DNA of 47,983 bases, taken from assembly GCF_900176275.1 (NCBI RefSeq), contig NZ_FWXD01000027.1:1-47983 (forward strand), written 5' to 3'. The translations under genes were made by a program, and so were the position numbers. Positions 8,958 through 16,203 of this stretch are shown one piece after another. This stretch comes from Andreprevotia lacus DSM 23236. GTDB taxonomy: Bacteria; Pseudomonadota; Gammaproteobacteria; Burkholderiales; Chitinibacteraceae. The notes under the pieces were generated by a model. It saw nothing but the letters and a program-made list of their open reading frames with translations. It had not been told where the DNA came from and did no database searches. Position 1 is the stretch's first letter. The number at the start of each line of letters is the position of its first letter.

Positions 8958-8973
8958 ATGCATTCGAATGCAT
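8958..8973. promoter_or_regulatory. 16-bp perfect palindrome in the 5' leader of the surface-protein gene
   Basis: ATGCATTCGAATGCAT is its own reverse complement and lies 24 bp upstream of the ATG at 8934, between the predicted transcription start and the ribosome site. A second short inverted repeat (8977-8990) sits beside it. It could be a regulator's operator or an mRNA hairpin near the ribosome site. Confidence 0.4.
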
Positions 8974-9024
8974 GCCAACCTGAGCAGGTTTGTGCGCATG
9001 CCGCCTAGCTAATTCGGCGATGCA

Positions 9025-9054
9025 ATATTAACTGCACGGATTGGTCCAATGCAA
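9025..9054 (-). promoter_or_regulatory. Predicted sigma-70 promoter of the surface-protein gene
   Basis: On the minus strand TTGCAT (9054-9049) and TAATAT (9030-9025) are separated by 18 bp. This is the best sigma-70 match in the 572-bp gap upstream of the gene. Transcription would start near 9018, giving a leader of about 84 nt. The rest of the gap (about 9060-9280) holds a 7-bp inverted repeat at 9087-9104 but no gene. Confidence 0.55.
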
Positions 9055-9285
9055 CTTGTTTGCCGGGCAACGCTAGGATTTAAGGGGTTTGGCTAACGCC
9101 AAACTGTCATTTCCTCGCAGCGGCGTGCAGTGCGCCAGCCACTTTGATAGTAGGCGCGAGGCAAGCCACTGACCCGGCATTGCCCGCTCTGCCCGACACG
9201 ACAAAGCCGCTGACATTGAGATTAATTCACCTCTGCCGTTACTGCCAAACTAAACTTTGCACAGGGTAGCGCGGTGCTGAGGGCA

Positions 9286-9301
9286 TGTGACTGCATTCAC
9301 A
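9286..9301. promoter_or_regulatory. Perfect CRP/Vfr-type binding site
   Basis: TGTGA-N6-TCACA with exact symmetry; the inverted repeat extends outward to 8 bp per arm (9283-9290 and 9297-9304). This is the consensus for cAMP receptor protein family regulators. It lies between gspD and the surface gene, about 275 bp upstream of the predicted start site, so either an upstream promoter exists or regulation is at a distance. Confidence 0.55.
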
Positions 9302-9348
9302 TGCAGCATGGATAGGGCTGAGCAAGGGGGGGGGTCCCCATGCAGCAT
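9300..9348. repeat. G9 homopolymer flanked by a 10-bp direct repeat
   Basis: Nine consecutive G residues occupy 9326-9334. The 10-mer CATGCAGCAT is present at 9300-9309 and again at 9339-9348, bracketing the tract. Long G tracts in upstream regions are prone to slipped-strand changes. The first copy overlaps the right arm of the CRP-type site. Confidence 0.7.
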
Positions 9349-9471
9349 ATCAATATTAGTGTGCGCTTATTCTTTTAGCAGAAACAGGGACTTAGTGTGT
9401 GTGCTTCGCGCCAGGGTTTGGGCGGCTTGGCGTGGCAGGCCAGGTACGGTGCCACGAGCGGCTGGGCAATG

Positions 9472-9493
9472 GGTGTTGCTGTGCTGCAACACC
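9472..9493. other. Hairpin just downstream of gspD
   Basis: An 8-bp stem (9472-9479 with 9486-9493) with a 6-nt loop lies 14 bp beyond the gspD stop. No T run follows on the minus strand, so it is better read as an mRNA-stabilising or attenuating hairpin than as an intrinsic terminator. Confidence 0.35.
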
Positions 9494-9506
9494 TCTGCCT
9501 GCTGGG

Positions 9507-11924
9507 TTACTTGTTCAGGCTACCTTTCAGTGCTTCCAGCAACTCCTTTTTCAGTGCTTCGTCAGTGACGGATTTGCCTTTGCTGGGGTCACCAGACACG
9601 TCCTGTGTTTGATTCCGAGAGGGGCTTGTCGATGCCTGCGGCGTGTTGCTTGCAGCATTGCTCGCGTTACTATTTACGCTGGGCGCTTCCACGCTGATCT
9701 GGGTGCTGAGGCCGCCATCCGCATCGTTGCTGGTGTTGGTTTTCGGTATGTATGGTCTGGCTTTGTTGCCACTGGTCGATGGCGTGTTTTCGCTGGGCGT
9801 GCTTTGCTCGCCGGCATTGCGTTTGGGTGCTTCGCGGAACAAGCTGCCCGACCATGGGAAGCGATTGCGGAAAGCATCGGAAATCGATTGGGTATCGAAA
9901 TCGTCTTCGATTGAATACGCAGTAATCAGCACGATCAGTTCGGTACGGTCGGTTGATTTGCTGTCGCTTTTGAACAGCAGTCCGAGGCCGGGAATGTCTT
10001 TGGCATATGGAACGCCGGAATTGGTATTGTTGCGGTTATCAGACATCAGGCCGCCCAGCACGACGGTATTGCCGTCCAGTACGGTGAGTTTGGTATCTAC
10101 TTTGCGGGTTGAAATGGTGGGGGCCAGCGCAGTGCCGCCTTTAACCTCCGCTACAGTGCTGACTTCCTGGCTGACGTTCAGATCAATCCGTCCGCCGGCA
10201 TGGACGACCGGCTTGACCTTGAGGATGACGCCGGTGTTGCGGTATTGAATGGTTTGCAATACGCCACCGGTCGAGCTGCCGCTATCGGCATTCGATTGCT
10301 GGCTGGTGATGGTGGGGACTTCCTGGCCGACGGTAATGGTGGCTTCTTCGCCGCTACGGGTGAGGATGGTCGGGTTGGATAGCACGCGCGCTTTGGTGGC
10401 GGTTGCCAGCGCATTCAGGATGACCGCAGGAGAGGTGCTTTCGCCCAGGGTGAGTGAAAGGCCGCCGATGCCCTTGGTGGCAAATGCCCCTGCTGTGCCG
10501 ATATTGCCGGTCAGTCCACCCAGCTTGATATTCTTGATCAGCCATTCAAAGCCCAGTTGCTCGCCATCCTGCAGGCGAACTTCGGCAACCGAAACGGTAA
10601 CCAGTGCACTCTTGGCGGGGCGGTCCAGTTCCTTGATCAGGCCGAACCACTGTTGGTATTCGCTGGCGGTAGACTGGAAGATCAGGCTGTTGGTGGCCTT
10701 GTTGACCACGATGCGCGGTGACGCTTTGGTCGTGGCGCTAGAGGCGTTGCCGCTGGTGGTAGTGGTTGTTGCGGCTTGTTGGCCACCATTCATCACTTGC
10801 GACAGTGTTGCCGCAATGTCTGTAGCATCGGCATTGCGTACCGGGTAGATGAAGTAGTTGCCGCTATTGGCCTGAGAGGGTTGGTCCAGCTCTTCGGCCC
10901 ATTTCAACGTATGGTCGAGGGTGGCTTGGCTGGCCGCAAATACCAGCACCGAGTTGATGGCTGGAATGGGCACCAGTACCACGGGTGCGCTGCCACTTGC
11001 GGTGGTTGAGTTGTAGTAGCCCTCAGCATTCAGGATGTCGTTCAGTCGCTTGGAAAGTTCATCAGCAGTCCAGTAAACGGGTGTGATGCGCACGCTTTGT
11101 TTGCCGCGCATCATGGGCTGATCGAGAACTTGAAGTGCCTGCAGTGCAGCGGAAACGGTCTGGGGTGTGCCGCCCAGCAGCAACGCGTTGCGCGTCGGGT
11201 CTTCCTGCAGGTTTAGTTTGTCCTTGAACGCGGTGCGCAGCCAGTTGCTGGCATTTGAAATGTGGGTGTTTTCCAGCTCTGCCAGGTAGAACAAGGGGCG
11301 CAACGTCTCTGGTACTTCCGGCAGGGCGCGGCCGCGGCGGATTTCCGGTAGCGAGCTGGTATCGGCGGCGTCCGGGACGAAGCGGGTCAGGCCCGGCAAT
11401 TCCTGCACCACGATGCCGTAAGAGCGCAGCACTGTCTTGGCAGCGGTGTAGAGTTCCGCATTGTTCAGCGGCTTGCCGGTTTTCATGCTGACCAGGTCAC
11501 GGCGTTGTGCCACCACCGGGTCGATGTTGATGGTCTTTTTCAGGATGACGCCAAAGACCGAATCAATGAACTGCGGCAGCGGCATGCTGTTGAAGGCAAC
11601 GGCTGATTCCTTGCCGGCAACGTTCTGCTCGGTATAGGCCGGCGAGACCGCTAGCGGCGGCGCCTTGCGGGTGGGCACGGTCGGGGTCTGGTAGAAGCGG
11701 TTGGCGTTCGGGTCAGTCTGTTGCTTCTGGTCCGGGGCGCCGGTCACCTCGGGGCGCTCGCGCGGCGGCAGTTCGGGAAAGGCGTTGTCCAGCCACTGGT
11801 TCTGGCTTGCACACCCGCCCAGCATGCTGATCGCCAGCAGGCTGGCGACGACGGTGCGCAGCCGGGTTTGCGGTACGTTCGGGCTGCGGTGTGGGAGGGT
11901 TGCTTTCATCAATTGTGCCTGCAT
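9507..11924 (-). CDS. gspD: Type II secretion secretin GspD, lipoprotein type
   Basis: The 805-aa outer-membrane secretin. The N-terminus has a lipoprotein signal peptide with lipobox LGGC (Cys38), so it is probably acylated and could reach the outer membrane without a separate pilotin, as described for HxcQ-type secretins. Periplasmic N0-N3 domains span about 100-450, with a Thr/Ser-rich insert near 385-400. The C-terminal secretin domain shows VGQEVPTIT, the repeat region up to KLTVLDGNTVVLGGLM and GVPYAKDIPGLGLLF. After the barrel there is an unusually long (about 130 aa) Ser/Asn/Thr/Pro-rich tail ending in a Lys-rich helix. A second ATG (11909) is possible. It follows the GspC-like gene by 51 bp. 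Confidence 0.93.
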   Translation of the reverse strand: MQAQLMKATLPHRSPNVPQTRLRTVVASLLAISMLGGCASQNQWLDNAFPELPPRERPEVTGAPDQKQQTDPNANRFYQTPTVPTRKAPPLAVSPAYTEQNVAGKESAVAFNSMPLPQFIDSVFGVILKKTINIDPVVAQRRDLVSMKTGKPLNNAELYTAAKTVLRSYGIVVQELPGLTRFVPDAADTSSLPEIRRGRALPEVPETLRPLFYLAELENTHISNASNWLRTAFKDKLNLQEDPTRNALLLGGTPQTVSAALQALQVLDQPMMRGKQSVRITPVYWTADELSKRLNDILNAEGYYNSTTASGSAPVVLVPIPAINSVLVFAASQATLDHTLKWAEELDQPSQANSGNYFIYPVRNADATDIAATLSQVMNGGQQAATTTTTSGNASSATTKASPRIVVNKATNSLIFQSTASEYQQWFGLIKELDRPAKSALVTVSVAEVRLQDGEQLGFEWLIKNIKLGGLTGNIGTAGAFATKGIGGLSLTLGESTSPAVILNALATATKARVLSNPTILTRSGEEATITVGQEVPTITSQQSNADSGSSTGGVLQTIQYRNTGVILKVKPVVHAGGRIDLNVSQEVSTVAEVKGGTALAPTISTRKVDTKLTVLDGNTVVLGGLMSDNRNNTNSGVPYAKDIPGLGLLFKSDSKSTDRTELIVLITAYSIEDDFDTQSISDAFRNRFPWSGSLFREAPKRNAGEQSTPSENTPSTSGNKARPYIPKTNTSNDADGGLSTQISVEAPSVNSNASNAASNTPQASTSPSRNQTQDVSGDPSKGKSVTDEALKKELLEALKGSLNK

Positions 11925-11975
11925 GCTTCTGTATTCGGGTGGGCGCGGTGGCGTTTGGGCTGCTGCCGGCCGGGA

Positions 11976-12419
11976 TTAGTTCAATAGACGGTAGGTTTGT
12001 GGCTTGCCGCTGACCGGGCGTACCACGATTTCTTCCGGGCTGACCTTGGTCAGCTTGCCGCCGTCGGGCAGGGTATCGCCAGCGCTGAACGGCTTGAGTT
12101 CACCCTTGGGCCCGCTCAGCAGCACGTAGGCGCTCTTGCCCTCGCGCACCACGGCAATGCGGGTCCAGGTTTCTAGCGGTGCCGACGCGGCCGCAGCAAC
12201 CGGGGCGGCACTCAGTGTGCGACCCCAGAGGTCGCTTTGGCCCAGTGTAGTGAGGTCTGCACGCAGGTTGGGCGGGCGGGGGATGTCCAGTTGTGCCTGA
12301 TGGCGGGTTGCACCAATGACCTTGCCTTCCGGTGGCAGGGCAAAGGTGGCCCAGCAATAAGCGCCAACGGCGGCCCAGATCAGCAGGGCGAGGATGCTGC
12401 AACGATAAAAAACTACCAT
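11976..12419 (-). CDS. Short GspC-like (PilP-like) T2SS inner-membrane protein
   Basis: A 147-aa protein with a short cytoplasmic N-terminus, one membrane helix (about residues 7-26), a proline/alanine linker and a small periplasmic domain ending in GDTLPDGGKLTKVSPEEIVV, which resembles the homology region (HR) of GspC and the PilP domain that contacts the secretin N0 domain. It is much shorter than classical GspC and lacks a PDZ or coiled-coil C-terminus. The order L-M-this-D parallels pilN-pilO-pilP-pilQ and the Xanthomonas L-M-N-D order, so GspN is an alternative name. It overlaps gspM by 7 bp. Role inferred: bridge between the inner-membrane platform and the secretin. Confidence 0.7.
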   Translation of the reverse strand: MVVFYRCSILALLIWAAVGAYCWATFALPPEGKVIGATRHQAQLDIPRPPNLRADLTTLGQSDLWGRTLSAAPVAAAASAPLETWTRIAVVREGKSAYVLLSGPKGELKPFSAGDTLPDGGKLTKVSPEEIVVRPVSGKPQTYRLLN

Positions 12420-13270
12420 TTCACTTCCACCACGGGTTTGGGGCCGCTGGCCGCGGCGTTGGCCGGCATGCTGGCTGCTGCCGCCGATGCTGCGCTGGCC
12501 ATGCTGGCCATGCTGGCGGCGCGTGCAGCGGATGCATCGAGTTTTTCGGGGGCGTCGCTCAGGCGGGCCAGGGTCAGGGCCGTCAGCTCGACACGGCGTT
12601 CTGCACTGTTGATGGTGATTTGCTCTATGCGCAGTGCGTGATCGGCAGCTTCAAGCTTGGCCAGGGTGCGCGGGAAGGTCGCGGGGTCAAAGGTAAAACG
12701 CAGTTGTGCGCGCAATTCAATCAGGCGGCATTGGCTGCGGTCCTTGCATTGCGTGCCTTCTTCGCTGATCGGTGCGCTTGCGTCGCCTGCGGCTGTCGGA
12801 TTGAAGTAGCGGAAGGTCGGTTGGCTGATGCGCAGTTCGCGCGCGCCGCCTTCCTGCAGGTTCTGGTTCAGCCAGTCGTTGAATTCGGCTTGGGCAATGA
12901 CGGGGGTGGCAAATTGCCACAGCGACAGGTCGATCTGCTCGCTGGCGCGGTCAAGCTGGGCTTGCAGCGCAATTTGCTGTCCGCTGTGGCCGAGCTGCCG
13001 GTGCAGTTCGCTGCTGGTTTTGCGCAGCGAGGCAATCTGGCGCAGTTCGGCGACGCGATAGTCATCCAGCGCGAGCAGTCCTGTGGTGATGCCGATCAGC
13101 AGTATGCCGGCCAGCCCCCACTGCAGTCGCGGGTTGGCTGCGAGCTCGGCGCGTAGTTGCTGGAGTTGTTGGGTCAGCTTGCCTGCAGGGCGGGTGCTGT
13201 TGGTATGAGGGGAGGATGACATTCTGGTTCCGGATGCGTCTCGATTGCCCTGCCAGGGATCAGTGTTCAT
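12413..13270 (-). CDS. gspM: GspM/PilO-like T2SS inner-membrane protein
   Basis: A bitopic inner-membrane protein of 285 aa: a cytoplasmic basic N-terminus, a transmembrane helix near residues 53-73, a coiled coil (about 75-120) and a periplasmic ferredoxin-like domain, the layout of GspM/PilO. Two cysteines in CKDRSQC could form a disulfide. The last ~45 residues are an Ala/Ser/Met low-complexity stretch encoded by tandem GCCATGCTG-like repeats around 12490-12510. The start is uncertain: ATG 13270 gives a short overlap with gspL, while ATG 13222 would shorten the protein by 16 residues. Identification rests on architecture and position more than sequence. Confidence 0.7.
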   Translation of the reverse strand: MNTDPWQGNRDASGTRMSSSPHTNSTRPAGKLTQQLQQLRAELAANPRLQWGLAGILLIGITTGLLALDDYRVAELRQIASLRKTSSELHRQLGHSGQQIALQAQLDRASEQIDLSLWQFATPVIAQAEFNDWLNQNLQEGGARELRISQPTFRYFNPTAAGDASAPISEEGTQCKDRSQCRLIELRAQLRFTFDPATFPRTLAKLEAADHALRIEQITINSAERRVELTALTLARLSDAPEKLDASAARAASMASMASAASAAAASMPANAAASGPKPVVEVKW

Positions 13271-14420
13271 TGCCGGCCGGCGCAGTGGCGGCATCCACCG
13301 GGAGCTTGAGCTGTATGCGCAGGGTGCCTTGTGGCGGATCGGGCAGCAGGATCACGTCATCAAACAGCGTGGCTTTTTCCAGCATGGCCAGCACGTCGGC
13401 GCTCTTGGCCTTCGGGCCCAGTCGCAAGGTGGCAGTCACGTTGTTGCCGCGAAAGTTCCATTCCGAAATGTAAACATCGCTGACCTGGCCGACGATGCCC
13501 AGTCGCGCCAACTGGGCCAGCCATTGCAATTGCCGCGGCGACTGGTTGTAGGTGATCAAGGCCTCCGCAGTCGGGCGCAGCTCGCCCAGCGCGCTTTCAA
13601 GGCGGGCAGCGTCGCTGGTCTGTGCGCGCAGCTGGCGGATTTGCTGCTTCAGGATGACGGTTTGCTGTTTCAGCCGGTACAGCTGCACACTCTCGGCAAC
13701 GCCTATGGCGCCGGCCAGCGTGATCAGCAGCAGGCAGAGCAGCAACCAGCCGGGTACGGGCTTTGCCGTTGCGCTGACCGCCCGCCAGCCCGCTGCCGGC
13801 TCGGTGTGCAGCGAGGCAATTTGCGGAGTCAGTGGCAGCAAGGTTTGCTCAAGGCCCAGGTCGCGGCAAAACGCGGTCTGCTCTTCTTGTCCCGGCGCTT
13901 GGGCAAACCAGCGGGAGCGATAAATGCCCTGCGGGTTGACGCCCTCCAGCTCAAAGCCTTCCGTGCAACGCAAGAGACGCATCCCCTCGGCGGGTGCATC
14001 GCGCCAGAGCGCCTCCGGCCATGGTTGGATCTGGCCGGCCGGCAATAACTGCAGGGCCTGCGCATCATCCCAATACCAGACCTGGGCATTCTCGCCGCTG
14101 TGTCGATAGGCAAAGCCGATTTGCGAGAACAAGCCCAATTGCTGCAGCCGCAGCTTGATGGCTGATTCCACATGCTTGTTCGGCACGCCGCGCAGCGGAA
14201 CGGTCACAAAGTGGCAGCGTTGGCGCGGCAACACTTGCGCAGCGGGCAGCAGACCCAGCCAGCGGCCAAAGCGCTGCGCGATATTGCCCGGTGCTGCAGC
14301 GATGGCGGTCAGCAGGGGGGCGGATGTTGCGGAGGTATTCACGTTGTCGTTCAACCAGAAGATGACACTAAGGGTTGCTGCTTCGTCGGACTGTGCCGGC
14401 AAAAGTTTCGCAAACCACAA
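13260..14420 (-). CDS. gspL: GspL/PilN-like T2SS inner-membrane protein
   Basis: A 386-aa protein with a cytoplasmic N-terminal domain (about 1-220) containing VPLRGVPNKHVESAIKLRLQQL, as in GspL/MshI-type actin-like domains, a transmembrane helix at about 226-247, a coiled coil and a periplasmic ferredoxin-like domain. GspL docks the GspE ATPase to the platform. The start is TTG at 14420; no clear Shine-Dalgarno is seen and GTG 14342 is an alternative. It is the first gene of the T2SS locus, transcribed leftward from the 14421-14776 gap. Confidence 0.7.
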   Translation of the reverse strand: MWFAKLLPAQSDEAATLSVIFWLNDNVNTSATSAPLLTAIAAAPGNIAQRFGRWLGLLPAAQVLPRQRCHFVTVPLRGVPNKHVESAIKLRLQQLGLFSQIGFAYRHSGENAQVWYWDDAQALQLLPAGQIQPWPEALWRDAPAEGMRLLRCTEGFELEGVNPQGIYRSRWFAQAPGQEEQTAFCRDLGLEQTLLPLTPQIASLHTEPAAGWRAVSATAKPVPGWLLLCLLLITLAGAIGVAESVQLYRLKQQTVILKQQIRQLRAQTSDAARLESALGELRPTAEALITYNQSPRQLQWLAQLARLGIVGQVSDVYISEWNFRGNNVTATLRLGPKAKSADVLAMLEKATLFDDVILLPDPPQGTLRIQLKLPVDAATAPAGNEH

Positions 14421-14776
14421 GAGCGCACGCGCCCGGGCAAGGCCGGGCGCAAAAAAACGAGGCTGAACTATAGCACCAAATTGGTTAAAAAATGCGCAGG
14501 GGCGTGTATTGCCTGCTCGGGTGAGCCCGGTTCGATGTCGGGTTTGTAAGGTGTTGTGGTGGCGATTTTAACATCCACGCAAGCTTGCCCGCTGGCTGGG
14601 CAGCCCTTATCATCTCGCGCTGAAATTAGTTGCGAAATTGTCACGCCTCGTCGTGGCATGCCGCTGCTTGTTTGTCCCTCGACCGGGGCGCGAGCCGGAG
14701 CCTGTTCGCTGTGCTTGCAGAAGCGATCGGTCGGGGCCTTGCCTTATAGACAATTCAGATTCAGGAAGCTGGCTCC
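14421..14776. promoter_or_regulatory. Divergent intergenic region between the T2SS locus and the glycan operon
   Basis: This 356-bp gap holds no convincing gene. For the leftward T2SS operon a TATAGT -10 match lies at 14472-14467, but the -35 region is poor. For the rightward operon an AGGAAG ribosome site lies 8 bp before the ATG at 14777; TATAGA at about 14746-14751 is a possible -10, also without a good -35. Weak -35 boxes on both sides would fit activator-dependent promoters; that is inference. Confidence 0.4.
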
Positions 14777-15382
14777 ATGCACGGCAGTTCGTTGTACAAA
14801 ATGAAGATGTTCCGGCAGCAACATTTGGCCGAGTTTGCCGGCAAGCCACTGAAAATTCTTGATTTGGGCAGTACCGAAATCGGTGCCAGCTATCGAACCA
14901 TTTTCGACGATCCGGCGTGGACTTATACCGGTGCCGACCTGCAGCCTGGCCTGAATGTCGATGTGGTTTTGAAAGCGCCTTATCATTGGCGCGAGATTCC
15001 CACCGGGTCGATCGATCTGTTCATTTCTGGCCAGGTATTCGAGCACGTCGAGTATTTCTGGCTGACCTTGCTCGAGATGTCGCGCGTGCTCAAACCTGGC
15101 GGTCTGGTGTGCATCATCGTGCCGTCCAGTGGCCCCGAGCATCGCTTCCCTGTCGATTGCTGGCGCTTTTATCCGGATGGCGCACGCGCCATGGGCAAGT
15201 TTGCCGGCATGGAAATCCTGAAGGCAGAAACGCACTGGGGCGGCGACGATCCAACCGATGACAGCATGGTGTGGCAGGACACTACGCTGGTGTGCCGCAA
15301 ACCCGTTTTGTCGAGCTGGGCTGCCTTGCGCCGTTACTGTCGTCAGCGCCTGCAGCACTTTTCGCTCTCGTTGTCGCTGTGA
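14777..15382 (+). CDS. SAM-dependent class I methyltransferase of the glycan operon
   Basis: A 201-aa Rossmann-fold methyltransferase (Methyltransf_11 type). Motif I is KILDLGSTEIGASY (from about residue 26) and the acidic motif II region is GADLQPGLNVD. Motif IV/V is the stretch around FISGQVFEHVEY and MSRVLKPGGLVCI. The conserved segment PVDCWRFYPDGARAM occurs in methyltransferases of polysaccharide clusters. AGGAAG precedes the ATG by 8 bp. It opens a tightly packed operon, and its stop overlaps the GTG start of the exporter permease. A sugar O-methyltransferase acting on the exported glycan is the likely role; the substrate is unknown. Confidence 0.8.
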   Translation: MHGSSLYKMKMFRQQHLAEFAGKPLKILDLGSTEIGASYRTIFDDPAWTYTGADLQPGLNVDVVLKAPYHWREIPTGSIDLFISGQVFEHVEYFWLTLLEMSRVLKPGGLVCIIVPSSGPEHRFPVDCWRFYPDGARAMGKFAGMEILKAETHWGGDDPTDDSMVWQDTTLVCRKPVLSSWAALRRYCRQRLQHFSLSLSL

Positions 15383-16203
15383 ACACTCAGGGGGGCACCG
15401 TCTCGGGTTGGCATTTTTTCGGTGGGCTGGTCCAGCAACGGCAGCTGATTGCCAAGCTGATCTGGCGCGAAATGCATGGCCGTTACCGCGGCTCGCTGCT
15501 TGGGGTGCTGTGGTCATTCGTCACGCCCTTGCTGATGCTTGCCGTCTACACCTACGTATTCGGCGTGGTCTTCAATGCACGCTGGGGTGTGCAGCAAGCA
15601 AATCACGGCAGCTTCGCCTTGCTGCTGTTTGCCGGCATTACCGTGTTTTCGCTGTTTGCCGAGGTTGTCGGCCGGGCGCCCGTATTGATCGTCCAGCAGG
15701 CCAATTACGTCAAGAAGGTGGTTTTTCCGCTGGAGGTTCTGCCTGTCGTTGCGGTGGGCGTTGCTGCGTTGCATACGCTGATTACGCTGCTGTTGCTGGT
15801 TGTTGCTGCTACGGTGATGACGCATGGGCTGCCGGCCAGCGCATTTTGCATCCCTTTGATTTTTGCGCCGCTGCTACTCCTTTTGTTGGGGCTGGGCTGG
15901 ATCTTGTCGGCAATCGGCACTTACTTGCGCGACATCGGGCAGGTAATCGGATTGCTGGTGACGGCATTGCAGTTTCTCTCCCCGGTGTTTTATCCGGTGT
16001 CTGCCTTGCCGGCTGGCATGCAACCTTGGTTGCGCTTCAACCCGGTTTCCCTGCCCATCGAGGCATTACGCGCAGCCCTGTTTGAGGGGCGCTGGCCTGA
16101 TTGGGCTGCTCTGGGTGCCTACAGCGTTTGCGCTTTGGGCATCGCAGCTTTGGGTGCTTGGTTGTTTGTACGGCTGCGACCGGGGTTTGCCGATGTCCTT
16201 TGA
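15379..16203 (+). CDS. wzm: ABC-2 type polysaccharide exporter permease (Wzm-like)
   Basis: A 274-aa membrane protein with six predicted hydrophobic segments and the N-terminal signature LIWREMHGRYRGSLLGVLWS, typical of ABC-2 polysaccharide/teichoic acid/O-antigen permeases (Wzm, KpsM, TagG). The C-terminal FLSPVFYPVSALP and NPVSLPIEALR motifs also fit. GTG at 15379 overlaps the methyltransferase TGA (GTGA). An in-frame ATG-less extension upstream lies inside the methyltransferase gene and is rejected. With the following ATPase it forms the inner-membrane transporter that exports undecaprenyl-linked glycan. Confidence 0.92.
   Translation: MNTQGGTVSGWHFFGGLVQQRQLIAKLIWREMHGRYRGSLLGVLWSFVTPLLMLAVYTYVFGVVFNARWGVQQANHGSFALLLFAGITVFSLFAEVVGRAPVLIVQQANYVKKVVFPLEVLPVVAVGVAALHTLITLLLLVVAATVMTHGLPASAFCIPLIFAPLLLLLLGLGWILSAIGTYLRDIGQVIGLLVTALQFLSPVFYPVSALPAGMQPWLRFNPVSLPIEALRAALFEGRWPDWAALGAYSVCALGIAALGAWLFVRLRPGFADVL

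Noticed and set aside
7117-8958. A 613-codon open frame on the plus strand, antisense to the surface-protein gene
   Set aside because: It mirrors the GC-codon pattern of the minus-strand gene, has no ribosome site or family motif, and the minus-strand protein has a signal peptide, promoter and terminator.
369-14420. Reading the locus as an MSHA-type pilus instead of a T2SS
   Set aside because: The lipoprotein secretin and the L-M-C-like genes resemble Msh proteins in layout, but GspG, GspK and the H-I-J set with GspE/GspF are T2SS-type and no mshM-like ATPase or major pilin gene is present.
14428-14460. GC-rich inverted repeat next to an A-run upstream of gspL, considered as a terminator
   Set aside because: The A-run is on the right, so a T run would come before, not after, the hairpin for leftward transcription; for rightward transcription it would be followed by A rather than T.
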